In this document: in pieces, positions 60,325 through 64,000 of the stretch
How the letters are laid out: each line of letters starts with the position of its first letter
Position numbering within the stretch: the stretch's first letter is position 1
Notes under the pieces: model-generated
Databases searched by the model: none
Seen by the model: only the letters and a program-made list of their open reading frames with translations
Told to the model about the DNA's origin: nothing
Program-made: the position numbers and the translations under genes
Assembly: GCA_963995525.1 (NCBI GenBank)
Contig: OZ023205.1
Location: 67,662,417-67,726,416, forward strand
Length of the DNA stretch: 64,000 bases
DNA from: Escarpia spicata
Lineage: Eukaryota; Annelida; Polychaeta; Sabellida; Siboglinidae
Direction: 5' to 3'

Positions 60325-62056
60325 AATGTTTGCCATACTAACATGCCAAGTTGCCACTGTGAGGAGACAGGGTGAGTATATAGCAAGGAGTGGATATAAC
60401 AATGTTTGCCGTACTAACATGCCAAGTTGCCACTGTGAGGAGACAGGGTGAGTATATAGCAAGGAGTGGATATAACAATGTTTGCCGTACTAACATGCCA
60501 AGTTGCCACTGTGAGGAGACAGGGTGAGTATATAGAAAGGAGTGGATATAACAATGTTTGCCGTACTAACATGCCAAGTTGCCACTGTGAGGAGACAGGG
60601 TGAGTATATAGCAAGGAGTGGATATAACAATGTTTGCCGTACTAACATGCCAAGTTGCCACTGTGAGGAGATAGGGTGAGTATATAGCAAGGAGTGCATA
60701 TAACAATGTTTACCGTACTAACATGCCAAGTTGCCACTGTGAGGAGACAGGGTGAGTATATAGCAAGGAGTATATATATAACAATGTTTGCCGTACTAAC
60801 ATGCCAAGTTGCCACTGTGAGGAGACAGGGTGAGTATATAGCAAGGAGTATATATAACAATGTTTGCCGTACTAACATGCCAAGTTGCCACTGTGAGGAG
60901 ACAGGGTGAGTATATAGCAATGTTTGCCATACTAACATGCCAAGTTGTCCCTGTGAGGAGACAGGGTGAGTATATAGCAAGGAGTATATATAACAATGTT
61001 TGCTGTACTAACATGCCAAGTTGCCACTGTGAGGAGACAGGGTGAGTATATAGCAAGGAGTGCATATAACAATGTTTGCCGTACTAACATGCCAAGTTGC
61101 CACTGTGAGGAGACAGTGTGAGTATATAGCAAGGAGTGCATATAACAATGTTTGCCGTACTAACATGCCAAGTTGCCACTGTGAGGAGACAGGGTGAGTA
61201 TATAGCAAGGAGTGTATATAACAATGTTTGCCGTACTAACATGCCAAGTTGCCACTGTGAGGAGACAGGATGAGTATATAGCAAGGAGTGTATATAACAA
61301 TGTTTGCCGTACTAACATGCCAAGTTGCCACTGTGAGGAGAAAGGGTGAGTATATAGCAAGGAGTGTATATAACAATGTTTGCCGTACTAACGTGCCAAG
61401 TTGCCACTGTGAGGAGACAGGGTGAGTATATAGCAAGGAGTGTATATAACAATGTTTGCCGTACTAACGTGCCAAGTTGCCACTGTGAGGAGACAGGGTG
61501 AGTATATAGCAAGGAGTATATATAACAATGTTTGCCGTACTAACATGCCAAGTTGCCACTGTGAGGAGACAGGGTGAGTATATAGCAAGGAGTATATATA
61601 ACAATGTTTGCCGTACTAACATGCCAAGTTGCCACTGTGAGGAGACAGGGTGAGTATATAGCAAGGAGTATATATAACAATGTTTGCCGTACTAACATGC
61701 CAAGTTGCCACTGTGAGGAGACAGGGTGAGTATATAGCAAGGAGTATATATAACAATGTTTGCCGTACTAACATGCCAAGTTGCCACTGTGAGGAGACAG
61801 GGTGAGTATATAGCAAGGAGTATATATAACAATGTTTGTCGTACTAACATGCCAAGTTGCCACTGTGAGGAGATAGGGTGAGTATATAGCAAGGAGTGTA
61901 TATAACAATGTTTGCCGTACTAACATGCCAAGTTGCCACTGTGAGGAGACAGGGCGAGTATATAGCAAAGAGTATATATAACAGTGTTTGCCATACTAAC
62001 ATGCCAAGTTGCCACTGTGAGAAGATAGCGTGAGTATATAGCAAGGAGTGTATACA
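60325..62056. repeat. 76-bp minisatellite, about 22 copies, each with a consensus 5' splice site
   Basis: The unit AACAATGTTTGCCGTACTAA, CATGCCAAGTTGCCACTGTG, AGGAGACAGGGTGAGTATAT, AGCAAGGAGTGTATAT repeats with few changes; one unit (near 60917) is shorter. Every unit holds AGG|GTGAGT, an almost perfect donor. Because 76 is not a multiple of three, all overlapping frames (MLYTHPVSSQWQLG series) are artefacts. Confidence 0.97.
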
Positions 62057-62142
62057 ACTACGAAACGTATTGCGAATAATGAACAATACTATTGTTCACA
62101 GTGCTGTGTAAAGTTACACAATGTATATGTCTCTACTGCGGA

Positions 62143-62250
62143 AATAATTGGCTGAATAATAATATAATTGGCTCAATAACAATATAATTGGCTGAATAAC
62201 AATATAATTGGCTGAATAACAATATAATTGGCTGAATAACAATATAATTG
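62143..62250. repeat. ~20-bp tandem repeat, about five copies
   Basis: AATATAATTGGCTGAATAAC repeated with minor changes. Confidence 0.95.
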
Positions 62251-62640
62251 CTTTCATTAATATTTGTTATACTAACTATTTTTGACACGGCTGCTAACAC
62301 ATGCATACATGTGTACCGAGTAGTTATGGTTTTCGTTTTGATATTGTTATACAGCCCGCACCTATATGCCTATGGAACGTTCTTTGTAAAAATTATTGAA
62401 TCTTAAATAAATTTATCTTGTCTTATCTTAAATGGCACCTGTAATCTTAAATAATACGGTATGAAAGAAGAAGAAAGAAGAAGAAAATGTATTTGACCCC
62501 CATGTACATAATATTCTTCTTCTTGGTTGTATACACGTAATATGCTTTGGAAAACATAGGCACACATATCACATATCATACGTCATACATATGCATATAT
62601 AGAATATAGCATATACGAATAATAAGTAAATAAATAAAAA
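62251..62640. other. No recognised feature
   Basis: AT-rich, with a GAAGAA run at 62465-62487. Confidence 0.4.
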
Positions 62641-64000
62641 CATTTCCAGATGGTGTCGGTGACTCATATTATGACAAAATGTCGCTCTCATAGGAGCCAC
62701 CGCATTTATTTTAATAATTACATAATTCTTATCATGTGTGTACGTTTGCATGTATGCGAACGTGTACACGTGAGCGTGCATGCGTGAGCGTCTCTGCGCG
62801 TGTGTTATGTGTTTGTTTGTGTTGCCTGTACATGTGTATGTACTTGCTACATTCTAATGGTCTGTACATTTGCATCAGATCATATTTATTTGTTTTCCTG
62901 GCATGTATAACAATTTTGATATTCTGCAGTTATGATCATATTTTGTGAGAAATATGTTTTTACATAGAATGTGAAACCTCGAATACTATGGGTGTATATT
63001 TTTTCTTTTATTAAATCGGGAGTGTTATTTATAGCGTGTGGCAAGTTATATTTCAGACATTTCGTTGTAAGTTTGTGTTTAGTTCTAAAGGTATATATAT
63101 TTCTCATTTTTTGAGTATAGTAATTGTGTATGTTAGCATTTGAAACAATGGGCCAGTTTACTAAATAAACCGGTAGATTGTTGTGAATATATCTAAAATA
63201 AAATTGTACTTCTTGTAGTTTTATTATTTCTTCTATCTTTAATAGGTTAAGTTGTTTTAAAGTAGTTCAGTAAGTGCATTATATCTGCTTAAGATTATTC
63301 TCTTCATTCTATTTCCTTGGTATCCCCAAGTCAAAATACAATAATTAATGTGTGATAATAGTAATGAGTTATAATTATAACAACACTTTTATTTGTAAGG
63401 GTTGTACGTGTTTTAATTTATTTAATATGCCAATTATTTTGGAACATTTATTTGATACGTTTTCAGTATACTTTTTCCAATTTAGGTTTATGTCCAAGGT
63501 TAATCCTAAGTAGTTAAATTCGTCTACTTTATCAATATTTATAATATATATTTTGAGTGTAAGAGTGTCTATTCGGTTATTAGGCATATGAAAAAATAAT
63601 GCATTTTGATTTGGTTTTATTTAGCGATAATGTATTAATGTTTAACCATTCAATGACTTTAGAGGGTTCTTCATTAATTAAGGAATGTATGTTTTATTGT
63701 GTGTATTATCACTAAAACTAAATTTTATAGTGCTAAATGATGGATGACGAAATCAAACATGTGACTAGCTTGTGAGAAATCATTTATGTATATAAGAAAT
63801 AGCTGAGGTCCAAGAATTGAGCCTTGAGGAACGCCAATTGTTACAACTTCGAATTTCTCACTTTTTTATTTTACTTCAACGTACTGCTTCCTATTTGTAA
63901 ATAACTTTTTAATAGTTGCAGGGTTACCAAGGGTTACCAAGAAATTAGCACACATGAATGTGAAATAACAAATGTGATAGTGCTACAAAGTTACGGGTCG
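62641..64000 (-). pseudogene. Second copy of the 50-54 kb LINE (minus strand, runs to the window edge)
   Basis: Minus strand from 64000: KLFTNRKQYVEVK, then GVPQGSILGPQLFLIYINDF (63850-63780). A decayed catalytic region follows, then VDEFNYLGLTLDINLNWKKY, NVSNKCSKIIGILNKLKHVQ (63587-63375) and YTFRTKHKLTTKCLKYNLPH (63107-62886). The 3' UTR hairpin (62659-62700) matches 54006-54049. It has several frame breaks; the YADD box is not intact. Confidence 0.88.

Noticed and set aside
60205..62086. Series of overlapping 66-codon minus-strand frames (MLYTHPVSSQWQ...)
   Set aside because: Periodic frames of a 76-bp tandem repeat; they recur every unit and shift frame between units.

Overview
The window looks like nuclear DNA of an invertebrate animal, most likely a marine lophotrochozoan such as a mollusc. 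That assignment is inference. It rests on the intron-split animal genes, the mix of transposon types (APE-type and RTE non-LTR elements, Gypsy, hAT, pogo/mariner-like, Helitron, tRNA-derived SINEs) and very long microsatellites. There is nothing bacterial or viral in the layout: no operons, no rRNA and no CRISPR. Almost every long open frame here is either transposon debris or a read-through of a simple repeat.

Two host genes are supported, both on the minus strand. An acyl-CoA-binding protein gene (17.3-19.5 kb) has three identifiable coding exons with matching phases; its short first exon was not found. Its last intron is filled by a minisatellite whose unit is a copy of the gene's own last 3' splice junction. 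A SNAP47-type SNARE gene (28.8-30.6 kb) has two coding exons carrying a PH-like domain, a Qb SNARE motif, a second PH-like region and a Qc SNARE motif. Two or three further well-spliced minus-strand exons at 34.5-35.6 kb may be its 5' exons or may belong to a neighbouring gene. A third, weaker candidate gene start (48.65 kb, minus) has a promoter-like upstream region.

Layout: 0.45-1.8 kb, RTE remnant. 3.0-10.4 kb, three Gypsy copies in a nested pile: a plus-strand copy split by a TIR transposon with an 8-bp target duplication, which itself contains a deleted minus-strand Gypsy, next to a third minus-strand Gypsy. 11.2-15.9 kb, one Jockey/CR1-group LINE interrupted by an RTE fragment and by an internally deleted hAT element. 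17.3-19.5 kb, the ACBP gene. 22.3-23.5 kb, a pogo-like MITE. 25.1-28.5 kb, LINE fragments, a Helitron and a hAT-type MITE. 28.8-35.6 kb, the SNAP47 locus, with a SINE and a mariner-like MITE between its parts. 36.5-44.1 kb, a 7.6-kb palindromic (foldback-like) element sitting inside the end of a LINE reading frame. 45-48.2 kb, giant microsatellites. 49.1-49.7 kb, a 22-bp minisatellite. 50.4-54.2 kb, a nearly complete but broken LINE. 54-56.2 kb, two SINEs. 58-59 kb and 62.6-64 kb, more LINE fragments. 60.3-62.1 kb, a 76-bp minisatellite.

The most unusual object is the palindrome. Its arms (about 3.7 and 3.2 kb) carry mirror-image copies of a TATA box followed about 230 bp later by two sequences matching the metazoan histone mRNA 3' stem-loop. 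Its centre is made of the same GTGA/TCAC tetranucleotide that forms an uninterrupted run of about 1.37 kb a few kilobases away. I recognise no transposase in it. All identifications come from reading the sequence and known family motifs; no database search was run.
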